Positions 9,542 to 18,168 of a DNA stretch of 64,000 nt are shown here, in pieces. Made by a program: the position numbers and the translations under genes. The stretch is from Prochlorococcus marinus str. MIT 9301 (GTDB lineage: Bacteria > Cyanobacteriota > Cyanobacteriia > PCC-6307 > Cyanobiaceae): assembly GCF_000015965.1 (NCBI RefSeq), contig NC_009091.1:496001-560000 (forward strand). Reading direction: 5' to 3'. Under the pieces are notes generated by a model. That model saw nothing but the letters and a program-made list of their open reading frames with translations, ran no database searches and had not been told where the DNA came from. Every line of letters begins with the position of its first letter. The first letter of the stretch is position 1.

Positions 9542-11836
9542 ATGTCAAAAAAAACCAGTAGAGAGATTGCACTTGAAAGAAGAAAGGCGATGAGTGATAG
9601 CGGTAAAAAAGCTGCTGCTTATTCTTCAACTACCAAAGATAGAGTTAGATCTTCTCAAGATATAAATATTTCTGGGACTCAGTCTTCTCCTAATAATCAT
9701 AATATTTCAAAACCAGCTACAAAACATATTCCAAAAACTCAAGTAAACAGAAATTCTTCAACAAGTTTATCTAGTAAAGAGTTAGTAATAGAGAGAAGAA
9801 AAGCAATGTCTACCCATGGAAAATCAGCTATAACTTCATCCGATAGAACACGTACTGATGTTAAAAAAGAAAGTCCTGTAAACATAGTTAATTCAACTAT
9901 AAATAAAAATCAAGAAAGTCAGGATTCAACTAGTACAGGATCTAAGTCCCTCAAACCCAGCGTTAAGAGAAGAATTAATCAGAAGAGAAAGCCTATTACT
10001 AATACAAGTAGAGATATTGTTTTAGCGAGAAGAGAAGCTCAATCTAAGCATGGTAAATCAGCAACTAAACAAAATACCAGTGCCGCTTCTTTGGCTAGAA
10101 GGGGTGATCCAGATTTAAGTAGTAGAGAAATTTCTCAAAGAGTGAGAGAGTTAAGAAGTAAAACTGGTGCTACAGGCAAAAAAGGTAATGGTAAATGTAG
10201 ACCATGTGGTCCAAATAAAAATGGCTCCAAACAAAATATTGCAGATGCTAGCTGGAAAGTTGGTAAAAGTGAAACTGATTCAGGTCAAATAGTGACTGGA
10301 ACACAAGCCAATAGATCTGTAAAAACTACAGGTAATGAAGCAAGTACATGTAGAACAGTTACAGGCACCCAATACATGGGAGCGGAAGTTGTTGATCAAT
10401 TTTGTCAAGATAGACCAAGTTATAAACAACCACTTAGATCTACTGTTACTGCAACAACATCAGGGAATAAAGTGACTGGGAATGAAGTTGGTAGATCTGA
10501 TAGGGTCACAGGCGATGAGCCAGGGACTTGTAAAAACCTTACAGGTACTGAATATGTATCTTCTAATCAATCACAGAAGTATTGTGGTGATGTTCCAAAA
10601 AATCCTTCAAAGGTTAAACACAGTACTACAACCGATGGATTAAAAGTATCTGGATCACTTCCTGGTAGATCAACCTTAGTTACTGGAGATGAATCAGGTT
10701 CTGGACATCAGTTAACTGGAGATCAATATCTTGGTTCTGAGCCAAATCCAAAAGGCAAAGCATTTGAAAAAGTAGGTAGCTACAACACTCTTAATGGGAG
10801 TAATGTAACTGGTACAGGGGTTGGAAGATCAGACCATATGACAGGCAATGAACATGGGAGTTGTAAGAATGTAACCGGCGATGAGTATATAGGATCTCAA
10901 CAATACGAGAAGTTTTGCGGTTCAAAACCAAAACCAGAAGCTAGAAAAGTAGGTTTAAGCCTTTCTTCAAAGTCAAATTTAATAAGCGGCACTATGACGG
11001 GAAGATCAGAAATAGTAACTGGAGATGAACCAGGTTCATGCAAAGTGTTAACAGGAACACCATACGCAGGCTTAGATCAGATTAAAGAGAATTGTAATAC
11101 TGAAACTTCTGAAGATATGAAATCAAGAGCAACAGTTAATTCTGGAAATAATTCAAATGCCAGACTTACAGGACAACAACCAGGAATTGGCGGAGTAATG
11201 ACAGGTGCTAAGAAAGGTGCTTGTAAAAACCTAACAGGGACTCCTTATGTTGGTGGAGATCAGTTCTCACAAGCTTGTGATAATCCTCCAAATGATACTG
11301 CTTATGCTAATCCGGAAAAATCAGCAGGTAACACTTGGAACGAATTCTCTGTTAAATCACCATCAAGAGATAAATATTCTGAAAAAAATACTCAAGGTGT
11401 TACTGGCAATGAATATGAAAATGGTTCAAAGGTAACAGGACCTTTTGATATGGCAGTTGATAAGGTCACTGGTACTGAAAAATTTAGATTTGAACCGAAT
11501 AAAAATATTACTTATAAACAAAAAATGGAAATTGAAGAGGCAGACCGTGCTGCAAAGACACCAGAAAAAAGAGTCGCATCAAGGATTACTGGTGAAGGAC
11601 AATCAGTGGGAAACGTAACTGGTGATGATTGGGATCGCGGTGATAAGGTCACAGGCACAGAGGGAGCTTCTTCTAGGAAGCGAAATCCATCAAGAGCAGG
11701 ATTCATGAGTGCAATGCCCCCTATGGAAATAAAAAGAAATGAGGAAACAGAAAAACCAGATTTCTTGATAACCGGATCTAGTGGTAATACTCGTGAGGGA
11801 CAACTTGTTACCTTTTCAGGTGGTGCAAGAGGTTAA
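9542..11836 (+). CDS. csoS2: Carboxysome scaffold protein CsoS2
   Basis: Large, intrinsically disordered assembly protein that links Rubisco to the shell. I use the ATG at 9542 (764 residues, starting MSKKTSRE). An in-frame TTG nine bases earlier is possible but less likely. The N-terminal third has four copies of a basic helical motif (REIALERRKAMS...GK and variants) that binds Rubisco. The middle has six repeats built on VTG motifs with paired cysteines. The C-terminal part has three more diverged VTG segments and ends LVTFSGGARG, the conserved shell-anchoring tail. The frame is unbroken, giving only a full-length form unless frameshifting occurs. Lys/Arg content is high throughout. Ends 7 bases before csoSCA. 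Confidence 0.97.
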   Translation: MSKKTSREIALERRKAMSDSGKKAAAYSSTTKDRVRSSQDINISGTQSSPNNHNISKPATKHIPKTQVNRNSSTSLSSKELVIERRKAMSTHGKSAITSSDRTRTDVKKESPVNIVNSTINKNQESQDSTSTGSKSLKPSVKRRINQKRKPITNTSRDIVLARREAQSKHGKSATKQNTSAASLARRGDPDLSSREISQRVRELRSKTGATGKKGNGKCRPCGPNKNGSKQNIADASWKVGKSETDSGQIVTGTQANRSVKTTGNEASTCRTVTGTQYMGAEVVDQFCQDRPSYKQPLRSTVTATTSGNKVTGNEVGRSDRVTGDEPGTCKNLTGTEYVSSNQSQKYCGDVPKNPSKVKHSTTTDGLKVSGSLPGRSTLVTGDESGSGHQLTGDQYLGSEPNPKGKAFEKVGSYNTLNGSNVTGTGVGRSDHMTGNEHGSCKNVTGDEYIGSQQYEKFCGSKPKPEARKVGLSLSSKSNLISGTMTGRSEIVTGDEPGSCKVLTGTPYAGLDQIKENCNTETSEDMKSRATVNSGNNSNARLTGQQPGIGGVMTGAKKGACKNLTGTPYVGGDQFSQACDNPPNDTAYANPEKSAGNTWNEFSVKSPSRDKYSEKNTQGVTGNEYENGSKVTGPFDMAVDKVTGTEKFRFEPNKNITYKQKMEIEEADRAAKTPEKRVASRITGEGQSVGNVTGDDWDRGDKVTGTEGASSRKRNPSRAGFMSAMPPMEIKRNEETEKPDFLITGSSGNTREGQLVTFSGGARG
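9557..10180 (+). repeat. Four Rubisco-binding N-terminal repeats of CsoS2
   Basis: The motif R-E-I-x-L-x-R-R-K-A-x-S-x-x-G-K occurs as REIALERRKAMSDSGK, KELVIERRKAMSTHGK and RDIVLARREAQSKHGK. A fourth, diverged copy (REISQRVRELRSKTG) comes just before the middle region. The spacers are long, Ser/Thr/Asn/Lys-rich and clearly disordered. In studied alpha-carboxysomes such motifs bind at the junction of large and small Rubisco subunits. Confidence 0.85.
10280..11282 (+). repeat. Six middle (M) repeats of CsoS2
   Basis: Each unit follows a pattern of VTG, GRS, VTGDE, a Cys, LTGTxYxG and a second Cys. The six begin near 10280 (SGQIVTG), 10462 (SGNKVTG), 10635 (DGLKVSG), 10795 (NGSNVTG), 10971 (KSNLISG) and 11157 (NARLTGQ). 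Units 1, 2, 4 and 5 keep both cysteines and the RS pair. Unit 3 lacks both cysteines. Unit 6 keeps the cysteines but has GIGG in place of GRSx. These repeats are thought to contact the shell and may be redox responsive. Confidence 0.85.
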
Positions 11837-11843
11837 CTAAATA

Positions 11844-13373
11844 ATGCCTTTAAGAGGACTGGCTAAAGCCAAGAACTTCACATTGGGGCCAACCGCTCCA
11901 ATGAAAACTTTTACTGAAAATATACATATACAAACTAAAGATTCAAATAATTTACGAAATTCTGGAAAGTCTCATAAATTAACCAATAATATTCAAAATG
12001 AAAATCTATTTAGGTATGAAAGCAAAATAAAAAGTGATTTTGACGAAATTGTTCCAACTCTCAAGGAAATTGCCCGAATTCAACATCACGAAGATTTTAT
12101 AAATAAAGCTCAGAAAATATCAAGAAAAAATTTGGGAATAGATTTACCCCTCCATGTATTAGATAAATCTTGGGTTAAACCTCTTGATATGAGGGCTTTA
12201 TATGCATGGTGTGCTTTCAAACAGCATGATAAACTTAGCGACAATTTTTTTAATAATGATCCACTTGAAGGTGCTGCTGGAAGTAGGGATGCGGAAGACT
12301 TTGAAAAATTTCTCTTAGATTGTGGAATACATTTACTTGATATAACTCCTTGTTCAGATGGAAGATTAGCTCATTCAGTTGCTTATGTAATGAGAATACC
12401 TTTTAGTTCAGTAAGAAGAAGATCTCATGCTGGAGCACTGTTTGATATTGAAAATACCGTTAATCGATGGGTAAAAACTGAACATAAAAGATATAGAGAG
12501 AATGTTCCTAATGAAGCTCATAAAGATACCAGGTACTTAAAAGTTGTAACTTATCATTTCAGTTCAGTAGATCCTTTGCATCAGGGATGCGCAGCTCATG
12601 GGAGTAATGACAAGTTAGCTGCAGCAGAAGGTAGAAATAAATTATATGCTTTCAAAGAGGCTGTAGAGAATAGCTTTTGCTGCGGAGCTTCTGTGGATTT
12701 AATGTTAATTGGACTTGATACAGACACTGATTCATTAAAAATACATTTATCAACTAGTGATGGCGGTATAGATTTAGAAAAAACCATTTCTACATTAGAA
12801 ATTTATAATTCAACAATAAATTTTTCAAAAGAGGATGCAGAGAGAGAAATTTGCCAGACAATTTCTAAGCAATCTTCAAAAGATAAACTTAGTGGACTGG
12901 AAAAATTTACGTATAAATTAATTGTCAATAATATTTCTCAAATTGATTATGTTAAGAGTTTTCATAATGGTTCTTATGAAGATATTGGACATGCAGAGAG
13001 GTTTATTGGAGTAGGCATAGGTTTCAAAGAAGTACATCTCAGGAATTTAACTTATTTTGCTCATTTAGATACAGTCGAAGAAGGTGCTCCAGATTTAGAT
13101 GTAGGAGTGAAGATTTTTACTGGATTAAATGTTTCTCAAGATCTACCTATTCCGGTAGTGATAAGATTTGATTACTCTGGAAAAGTTCCCGGAGCAAAAG
13201 AGAGGGCAATAAATGATTGTGAAAGAGTTAATAATGCGATATCAATTAGATATAAAAATTTAGTTGATCAAGGTTTGTTACATACTTGCTCTACTATTAG
13301 AGATAGGGACAACATTCATTCCGCCCAAATTATTGGAATGTCTTTAGATAAAAAAACAGAGGAGGCTCACTAA
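11844..13373 (+). CDS. csoSCA: Carboxysomal carbonic anhydrase CsoSCA (CsoS3)
   Basis: Shell-associated beta-type carbonic anhydrase that turns bicarbonate into CO2 next to Rubisco. The 509-residue protein has the family's three-part layout: N-terminal helical part (to about 155), catalytic domain (about 155-370) and a degenerate C-terminal repeat of that domain. The zinc ligands are Cys170, His238 and Cys249, with the Asp172/Arg174 dyad in PCSDGRLAH. The His-to-Cys spacing of 11 matches characterised CsoSCA. The first 60 residues are polar and probably disordered, and in relatives such a tail binds Rubisco. It ends two bases before csoS4A, and its last codons carry that gene's ribosome site. 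Confidence 0.97.
   Translation: MPLRGLAKAKNFTLGPTAPMKTFTENIHIQTKDSNNLRNSGKSHKLTNNIQNENLFRYESKIKSDFDEIVPTLKEIARIQHHEDFINKAQKISRKNLGIDLPLHVLDKSWVKPLDMRALYAWCAFKQHDKLSDNFFNNDPLEGAAGSRDAEDFEKFLLDCGIHLLDITPCSDGRLAHSVAYVMRIPFSSVRRRSHAGALFDIENTVNRWVKTEHKRYRENVPNEAHKDTRYLKVVTYHFSSVDPLHQGCAAHGSNDKLAAAEGRNKLYAFKEAVENSFCCGASVDLMLIGLDTDTDSLKIHLSTSDGGIDLEKTISTLEIYNSTINFSKEDAEREICQTISKQSSKDKLSGLEKFTYKLIVNNISQIDYVKSFHNGSYEDIGHAERFIGVGIGFKEVHLRNLTYFAHLDTVEEGAPDLDVGVKIFTGLNVSQDLPIPVVIRFDYSGKVPGAKERAINDCERVNNAISIRYKNLVDQGLLHTCSTIRDRDNIHSAQIIGMSLDKKTEEAH
13360..13365 (+). promoter_or_regulatory. Complete Shine-Dalgarno site for csoS4A
   Basis: AGGAGG lies ten bases before the csoS4A ATG (13376) and inside the last codons of csoSCA. 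Complete sites like this are unusual in this window: csoS1D, csoS1, cbbL and cbbS show none. Confidence 0.7.
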
Positions 13374-13375
13374 TT

Positions 13376-13627
13376 ATGTTAATTTGCAAGGTTGTAAAAC
13401 CACTTGTCTCAACCAATAGGATTCCTGGTTTTGAACATAAACATCTGCAGGTTGTATTAGATGGATCTTCTAATAAAGTTGCAGTTGATGCTGTTGGCTG
13501 TAAGCCAGGAGATTGGGTTATTTGTGTTGGAAGTTCTGCTGCTAGGGAAGCAGCGGGAAGTAAATCTTATCCAAGCGATTTAACGATTGTTGGAATAATT
13601 GATCATTGGGATCCTGACAAGTCTTAA
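13376..13627 (+). CDS. csoS4A: Carboxysome vertex pentamer protein CsoS4A
   Basis: Pentameric BMV (EutN/CcmL family) protein that caps the twelve icosahedral vertices of the shell. The 83-residue sequence has the family start LICKVVKPLVSTNRIPG, the VDAVGCKPGDWVICVGSSAAR loop and the DLTIVGIIDHWD ending. It is tightly placed after csoSCA with a strong ribosome site, which suggests translational coupling. Only a few dozen copies per carboxysome are needed, so the good ribosome site may offset a low mRNA level after the cbbS attenuator. Confidence 0.96.
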   Translation: MLICKVVKPLVSTNRIPGFEHKHLQVVLDGSSNKVAVDAVGCKPGDWVICVGSSAAREAAGSKSYPSDLTIVGIIDHWDPDKS

Positions 13628-13629
13628 AA

Positions 13630-13635
13630 AGGAGG
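13630..13635 (+). promoter_or_regulatory. Shine-Dalgarno site that fixes the csoS4B start
   Basis: AGGAGG is nine bases before the GTG at 13645 and 18 bases before the alternative ATG at 13654. The spacing favours the GTG start, giving the N-terminus MEIMKVLG. Confidence 0.7.
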
Positions 13636-13644
13636 ATGTAAATT

Positions 13645-13893
13645 GTGGAAATTATGAAGGTATTAGGAAGGATGGTATGCACTCAAAGGGTCGCCGGCTT
13701 AGGTCACATGAATTTACGAATTTTAGAAAATAATAAAGGAAAGAAATTAGTTGCTGTTGATCCTGTTGGAGCTAGAGAAGGTAACTGGGTTTTTACCTCT
13801 AGTGGCTCCGCCGCTAGATTTGCATGCCCTAATCCAGAAGTTCAAACCGATTTAACAATTGGCGGTATTATTGATTATTGGGAGAATGACTAA
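13645..13893 (+). CDS. csoS4B: Carboxysome vertex pentamer protein CsoS4B
   Basis: Second pentameric vertex protein, paralogous to CsoS4A: both share the RVAG/RIPG turn, the VDPVGAREGNWVF loop and the DLTIGGIIDYWE ending. 82 residues if the GTG start is used. The ATG three codons later would give 79. In other alpha-carboxysomes the two paralogues are both vertex proteins with CsoS4A more abundant, and their separate roles are unclear. It lies 17 bases after csoS4A. The shell genes of the row end here, and 75 bases separate it from the assembly-factor gene. Confidence 0.96.
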   Translation: MEIMKVLGRMVCTQRVAGLGHMNLRILENNKGKKLVAVDPVGAREGNWVFTSSGSAARFACPNPEVQTDLTIGGIIDYWEND

Positions 13894-13968
13894 GGATTTT
13901 AACTTTATAAAATTTATTAAGAAACTATGTTGAAGGTATATTGTAATTAGTCTTGAATAAAGAATGTA

Positions 13969-14208
13969 ATGTGGAATAAAAGAGAATCACCTTTGAGGAT
14001 TGAAAAAAGATTTCAATTTGATCAATACTCCAAAATTAGTAAATTCATGGGGGAAATTGAGAAATTATGTAAAGAAAGGGATATCTATCCAAATATCAGC
14101 TTCGGTAAGAATTTTGTAAGTCTTTCAATATTTTTAGAAAATAAAGAAATATCAGAAAAGGAAAAAAACTTTTCAATGTATATTGATAAATTATATTTAG
14201 AAGATTAG
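13969..14208 (+). CDS. Pterin dehydratase-like alpha-carboxysome Rubisco assembly factor (acRAF)
   Basis: A 79-residue protein with the fold signature of 4a-hydroxytetrahydrobiopterin dehydratase: the DIYPNISFGKNFVSLSI strand corresponds to the family's HHPxxxxxYNxVxIxL strand. The active-site histidines are gone (His-His replaced by Ile-Tyr, and the later Thr-His by other residues), so dehydratase activity is not expected. Relatives beside cso operons are known as acRAF, which helps form IA Rubisco assemble. Its place after csoS4B, same strand, supports that role. It could have its own promoter in the 75-base gap. The C-terminal half is more diverged than is usual. Confidence 0.85.
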   Translation: MWNKRESPLRIEKRFQFDQYSKISKFMGEIEKLCKERDIYPNISFGKNFVSLSIFLENKEISEKEKNFSMYIDKLYLED

Positions 14209-14214
14209 TCCTTT

Positions 14215-14442
14215 TTAATAATTATTTGGCTTTGCAATATCTCTTTTGATTAAAGCCATTAAATATGTTGGTGCTTTATATCTACCAGGTAAACATCTAT
14301 TTAAAGTTTCAAGATGACTCCAACACACTGTCTTTTCAATATCTTTAACTGAGTTTCCTTTTAAAATTAACAGTCTAAGAGCTTTGCAAAATAAAGGATA
14401 ACCTGCTTCTAGTTCATCTATATTAAGCTTTGCTGCTGACAT
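14215..14442 (-). CDS. Small cyanobacterial protein, probably DUF3136
   Basis: A 75-residue protein that looks like the small marine-cyanobacterial family DUF3136 (recognised from memory of the ELEAGYPLFCKALRLL and CWSHLETLNRCLPGRY segments, not by a search). Mostly helical, basic, with three cysteines (positions 19, 40 and 50) and no signal peptide or membrane segment. Convergent with the acRAF gene, with 6 bases between stops. The family's function is unknown. Closeness to the carboxysome operon makes an indirect role possible but proves nothing. Confidence 0.8.
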   Translation of the reverse strand: MSAAKLNIDELEAGYPLFCKALRLLILKGNSVKDIEKTVCWSHLETLNRCLPGRYKAPTYLMALIKRDIAKPNNY

Positions 14443-14507
14443 AGATCAAGGATTAATTATCAACTAATAATCTATACAACTATGGTGCACAATTGGTTCA
14501 TATTTCA

Positions 14508-14529
14508 AATTTCTCAATAATTAGAAATT
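14508..14529 (-). terminator. Possible terminator after ridA
   Basis: AATTTCT (14508-14514) and AGAAATT (14523-14529) form a perfect 7-bp stem with an 8-base loop, at the ridA stop codon. It is AT-rich and lacks a T run on the minus strand, so confidence is low. Confidence 0.3.
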
Positions 14530-14920
14530 AATCTAGAAATGCGATGCAATCTATTTCAACTAAAACTCCTTTTGGTAGGGATGAAACTTCCACACAGGCC
14601 CTTGCTGGAGGATTCTCAATATTAAAAAAATCACTATATACTTTATTGACAATTTGAAAATTACTTAAGTCCGTTAAGTAAATAGTTGTCTTTATTACAT
14701 CATCTATTTTGGCTCCACCAGCTTTAAGAACTTCTGCGAGATTTTTTAAAACTTGAAAAGTTTCCTTCTCTATATCACCTAAACATGTTATTTCATTTAC
14801 AGCTGGGTCTATAGCAATTTGACCAGAACAATAGATAAAATCCCCAGCTTTTATTGCTTGATTATAAGGTCCTACTGGATCTGGAGCATTTGATGTTTTA
14901 ATTACTTGTTTGGGAGCCAT
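14528..14920 (-). CDS. ridA: RidA family enamine/imine deaminase
   Basis: Removes reactive enamine and imine intermediates such as 2-aminoacrylate that arise from PLP enzymes. The 130-residue protein has the family opening DPVGPYNQAIKAGDFIYCSGQ and the C-terminal signature PPARACVEVSSLPKGVLVEID with the substrate-binding Arg. It is 24 bases downstream of gloB on the same strand, so the two detoxification genes may be co-transcribed. Function is assigned from the family. Confidence 0.95.
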   Translation of the reverse strand: MAPKQVIKTSNAPDPVGPYNQAIKAGDFIYCSGQIAIDPAVNEITCLGDIEKETFQVLKNLAEVLKAGGAKIDDVIKTTIYLTDLSNFQIVNKVYSDFFNIENPPARACVEVSSLPKGVLVEIDCIAFLD

Positions 14921-14944
14921 TTGTTTAAGAAGATACCTATCAAT

Positions 14945-15685
14945 TTAAACCCATAAATCTTTATTTGCTCTTAAAAAAGTAAATTCTTCTAAATTTTTTG
15001 CTCTTAAGAACAGGTTTATTTTCATCTCTTCATCAAGTAAAAATGGAATTGTCAATTTATTAAGAGAAAGTTTTTTTTCAACTTCCGAAAGTTTATTCTT
15101 TAAATCTTGATCTTTTGGCTTGAGATTCAACGCCCACAATATATTTGACTTTGTATATTCATGTGCACAATATATGAGAGTATCTTTTGGTAAAGATTTG
15201 ATTCTTTCTAGTGAAGAATACATTTGTTGATAAGTTCCCTCAAAAATTCTGCCACAGCCGCCAGAAAATAATGTGTCACCAATAAAAAGAACAGGGTTCT
15301 CCCCATTCAAAAAGAAGGCAATATGTGAGCTTGTATGTCCTAATACTTCAATTATTTTTACTTCTTCACCTAAAATATTCAAAGTTTCTCCATCTTCTAC
15401 AGATACATTTTGAAAAGGGATTCGCTTTTTTTCTTTGGAGGAAGCAATCACCTTTACATTTTGCCATCTTTCAATAAGAGGCTTAGTCCCTCCAATATGG
15501 TCTGAATGATGATGAGTTTGTAAAATAGCTTTTAAGTGTAAATTGTTTTCATCTATATATCTAATTACTGGTTCGTGTACTGATGGATCTATAACTACAA
15601 CTGATTTATCTTTTACCCATAACCAAATAACATTATCATTTAAAACTCTTAGTCCGATTATATTTTGAGCTTTATTAAATTCCAT
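14945..15685 (-). CDS. gloB: Hydroxyacylglutathione hydrolase (glyoxalase II)
   Basis: Metallo-beta-lactamase-fold thioesterase that hydrolyses S-D-lactoylglutathione in methylglyoxal detoxification. The [10 protein letters not shown] metal motif is at about residues 55-64. I start at the ATG at 15685 (246 residues, MEFNKAQN). The frame stays open to 15856, but the extra residues lie inside hisG on the other strand and do not resemble the family. The C-terminal substrate-binding domain (after about 165) is complete. Divergent from hisG with only 40 bases between, so their promoters must overlap. Confidence 0.93.
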   Translation of the reverse strand: MEFNKAQNIIGLRVLNDNVIWLWVKDKSVVVIDPSVHEPVIRYIDENNLHLKAILQTHHHSDHIGGTKPLIERWQNVKVIASSKEKKRIPFQNVSVEDGETLNILGEEVKIIEVLGHTSSHIAFFLNGENPVLFIGDTLFSGGCGRIFEGTYQQMYSSLERIKSLPKDTLIYCAHEYTKSNILWALNLKPKDQDLKNKLSEVEKKLSLNKLTIPFLLDEEMKINLFLRAKNLEEFTFLRANKDLWV

Positions 15686-15725
15686 TGTTAACTTAGAATG
15701 AAGAATCCTTGGAAGAAATTGATCT

Positions 15726-16364
15726 ATGTTTACTATAGCTTTACCAAAAGGAGCTCTGTTAAAAGATTCAATTTCAACTTTTAAAAGAGCTGGGTTAGAT
15801 TTCTCTGATGCATTGGAGAAAAATAATAGATCATTAACTTTCGAATCAAATTGCAAACGGGCTAAAGCTTTATTGGTAAGGAATGGAGATGTTCCTGTTT
15901 ATGTAAGTTATGGCCAAGCTGATTTGGGTATTGTTGGGTATGACGTTTTACGAGAATCTGAATTAAAAGTTGCAAAGTTATTAGATTTAGGATTTGGAGG
16001 CTGTCATATGTCGTTGGCAGTTAAGAAAAATAGCAATTATTTAAAACCAACTGATCTCCCAGCGAATTGTAAAGTAGCAAGTAAATTTATAAAGACAGCA
16101 AGATTTTATTTTGAAGAATTAAATATTCCTGTAGAAATTGTTCATTTGACAGGATCCGTGGAGCTTGGTCCTATTACAGGTATGGCAGAGGCAATAGTTG
16201 ATTTGGTGGCAACCGGAAAGACTCTTAAAGAGAATGGTTTAATTAAAATAGATGATCTTTTCTACTCGACTGCGAGACTAATAGGAAACCCTTTATCTAT
16301 GAGGTTAGATGATAATCATCTCAGAGATACGATTTTATCAATAGAATCTACTAACGATACATAA
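15726..16364 (+). CDS. hisG: ATP phosphoribosyltransferase, short form
   Basis: First enzyme of histidine biosynthesis: ATP + PRPP to phosphoribosyl-ATP. At 212 residues this is the short HisG lacking the regulatory C-terminal domain, a form that needs the HisZ partner, which is not in this window. The family start [15 protein letters not shown], the [20 protein letters not shown] strand and the PRPP loop [18 protein letters not shown] are present. It is followed by the ABC exporter after 10 bases, so transcription probably continues into that gene. Confidence 0.96.
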   Translation: MFTIALPKGALLKDSISTFKRAGLDFSDALEKNNRSLTFESNCKRAKALLVRNGDVPVYVSYGQADLGIVGYDVLRESELKVAKLLDLGFGGCHMSLAVKKNSNYLKPTDLPANCKVASKFIKTARFYFEELNIPVEIVHLTGSVELGPITGMAEAIVDLVATGKTLKENGLIKIDDLFYSTARLIGNPLSMRLDDNHLRDTILSIESTNDT

Positions 16365-16374
16365 AAAAAGCTTA

Positions 16375-18168
16375 ATGTTTAGTGATTTTAGAAGGATTAA
16401 AAAGTTAGGTAAATATTTAACTAAAGATAAAAAAACAATCTATCTAATCTTGATAGTATTGTTACCTGTTTCTTTCTCTGGAGCTATACAACCGTTATTA
16501 GTTGGTCAAGCGATTACCATTCTCAAAAATGAAACTACAGATGTATGGCTAAGTAAAACTTTTTTTGGGCAGTCAATTAATGCCATAATCCTAACTTTAT
16601 TTATAACTGTTATTTTTAGGTTGGTTTTGCAAGGATACCAAACCTACAATATCCAAGCCGTGGGTCAACGTTTGACAGCAAGGATAAGAAGAGAACTTTT
16701 TGATCATTCAATATCTTTATCCCTTAGGTATCACGATAAAATGCCTGTAGGGAAATTATTAACGAGATTAACAAATGATGTTGATGCTTTGGCTGAGGTT
16801 TTTGGTAGTGGGGCAGTTGGAGTTATTGCTGACTTTGTAAGTCTTATAGTAATTTCTTTGACAATGCTTTCAATTGATAGAGGGCTTGCCATTTTACTAT
16901 TGTTAACTCAGATTCCTGTTTCATATTTCATTATTTGGCTTCAAAAACGCTACAGAAAGGCCAATTATCAAGTGAGAGAAGAGTTATCTCAACTCAACTC
17001 TGATTTTCAAGAGAATCTTCAAGGTCTAGAAGTCGTTCAGATGTTTAGGAGAGAGGCTTTTAATAGTAAGAAATTTTCTAATACAGGAGTTGCTTACAAG
17101 AAAGCAGTAAATGGAACTATATTTTATGACAGTAGCATTTCAGCATTTATAGAGTGGATTTCTCTTGCCGCAGTTTCCTTGGTTTTAGCAGTTGGAGGGT
17201 ATCTTGTTACTTCTGGAAATATTGGTTTAGGGACATTAACTACTTTCATTTTATATTCTCAAAGGCTCTTTGAACCTTTAAGACAACTTGCAGAGAGATT
17301 TACTCAGATTCAAGGAGGCCTTACAGCTGTTGAGAGAATAAATGAGTTATTGGATGAAGAAATTCAGATTCAAGACTCTATTTCTGCAAGAAATTTTGCA
17401 AAAGATGCTCAAACTGCCAATAAGAAATTTACGGGTAAGATTGAATTCAAGAATGTTAATTTCTCCTACAAAGAGGGAGAGCACATACTAAAGAATTTAT
17501 CTTTTTTGATCAATCCTGGAGAGCATGTGGCTTTCGTAGGGCCAACTGGTTCTGGTAAAACAACCATAATTAGATTGTTGTGTAGATTGTATGAACCTCA
17601 ATCGGGTCAAATTTTAATCGATGATATAAATATTAAAGATATTCCTATCGCAACACTAAGAAACATGTTGGGAGTTGTTCTACAAGATACTTTCATCTTT
17701 AGTGGAAATGTTGCTGATAATTTGAAACTAAATGCGAATATAGATAATCTTGAATTAGAAAATCTTTGTAAAGAATTAGGATTAACGGGTTTATTAAAAA
17801 AATTGCCAGAGGGTTTGAACACTTTTCTTAGAGAAAGAGGAGGAAATCTTTCCTCAGGAGAAAGACAACTTCTCTCAGTAGCTCGAGTAGCGATTAGAAA
17901 TCCTGTTATTTTAATAATGGACGAAGCTACAGCGTTTATGGATCCATCTACAGAAGCCACTTTGCAAAAAGATCTTGAAAGGATTCTTACAAAAAGAACA
18001 GCACTAGTAATAGCTCACAGACTCGCGACTATTGAAAGTTCTGATAAGATTTTAGTCTTAAAAGGAGGATCATTAATCGAAGAGGGAACTCATATTGAAT
18101 TGAGAAAGAAAAAGGGTTTATATTTTCAGCTTTCTGAGCTTCAAGAAAAAGGATTTGCGAATTTTTAA
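16375..18168 (+). CDS. ABC exporter with fused membrane and ATPase domains (MsbA/MdlB type)
   Basis: Half-transporter of 597 residues: six membrane helices in about residues 20-320, then the ATPase domain. Walker A is GPTGSGKTT (about 389-397), the signature motif is LSSGERQ (about 492), Walker B is VILIMDEAT (about 511), and the switch His is in VIAHRLATI. It works as a homodimer or with a paralogue. The substrate cannot be told from sequence: lipid, peptide or drug export are all possible. The last base of its stop is the first base of the next gene (TAATG), which implies translational coupling to the acetyltransferase. Confidence 0.92.
   Translation: MFSDFRRIKKLGKYLTKDKKTIYLILIVLLPVSFSGAIQPLLVGQAITILKNETTDVWLSKTFFGQSINAIILTLFITVIFRLVLQGYQTYNIQAVGQRLTARIRRELFDHSISLSLRYHDKMPVGKLLTRLTNDVDALAEVFGSGAVGVIADFVSLIVISLTMLSIDRGLAILLLLTQIPVSYFIIWLQKRYRKANYQVREELSQLNSDFQENLQGLEVVQMFRREAFNSKKFSNTGVAYKKAVNGTIFYDSSISAFIEWISLAAVSLVLAVGGYLVTSGNIGLGTLTTFILYSQRLFEPLRQLAERFTQIQGGLTAVERINELLDEEIQIQDSISARNFAKDAQTANKKFTGKIEFKNVNFSYKEGEHILKNLSFLINPGEHVAFVGPTGSGKTTIIRLLCRLYEPQSGQILIDDINIKDIPIATLRNMLGVVLQDTFIFSGNVADNLKLNANIDNLELENLCKELGLTGLLKKLPEGLNTFLRERGGNLSSGERQLLSVARVAIRNPVILIMDEATAFMDPSTEATLQKDLERILTKRTALVIAHRLATIESSDKILVLKGGSLIEEGTHIELRKKKGLYFQLSELQEKGFANF

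Noticed and set aside
9533-11836. Programmed frameshift in csoS2 as in Halothiobacillus
   Set aside because: The frame is open from start to the conserved C-terminal tail. I saw no convincing slippery site with a following structure, and a run of A alone is not evidence in this AT-rich genome.
5047-14442. Carboxysome locus as a recent genomic island
   Set aside because: The alpha-carboxysome is of ancient proteobacterial type, but there is no integrase, tRNA junction or repeat at the edges, and composition mostly matches the surroundings. It is fixed core genome in this lineage.
15686-15856. N-terminal extension of gloB by 57 codons
   Set aside because: The extension lies inside hisG on the other strand, has no family resemblance, and the ATG at 15685 gives the normal glyoxalase II length.
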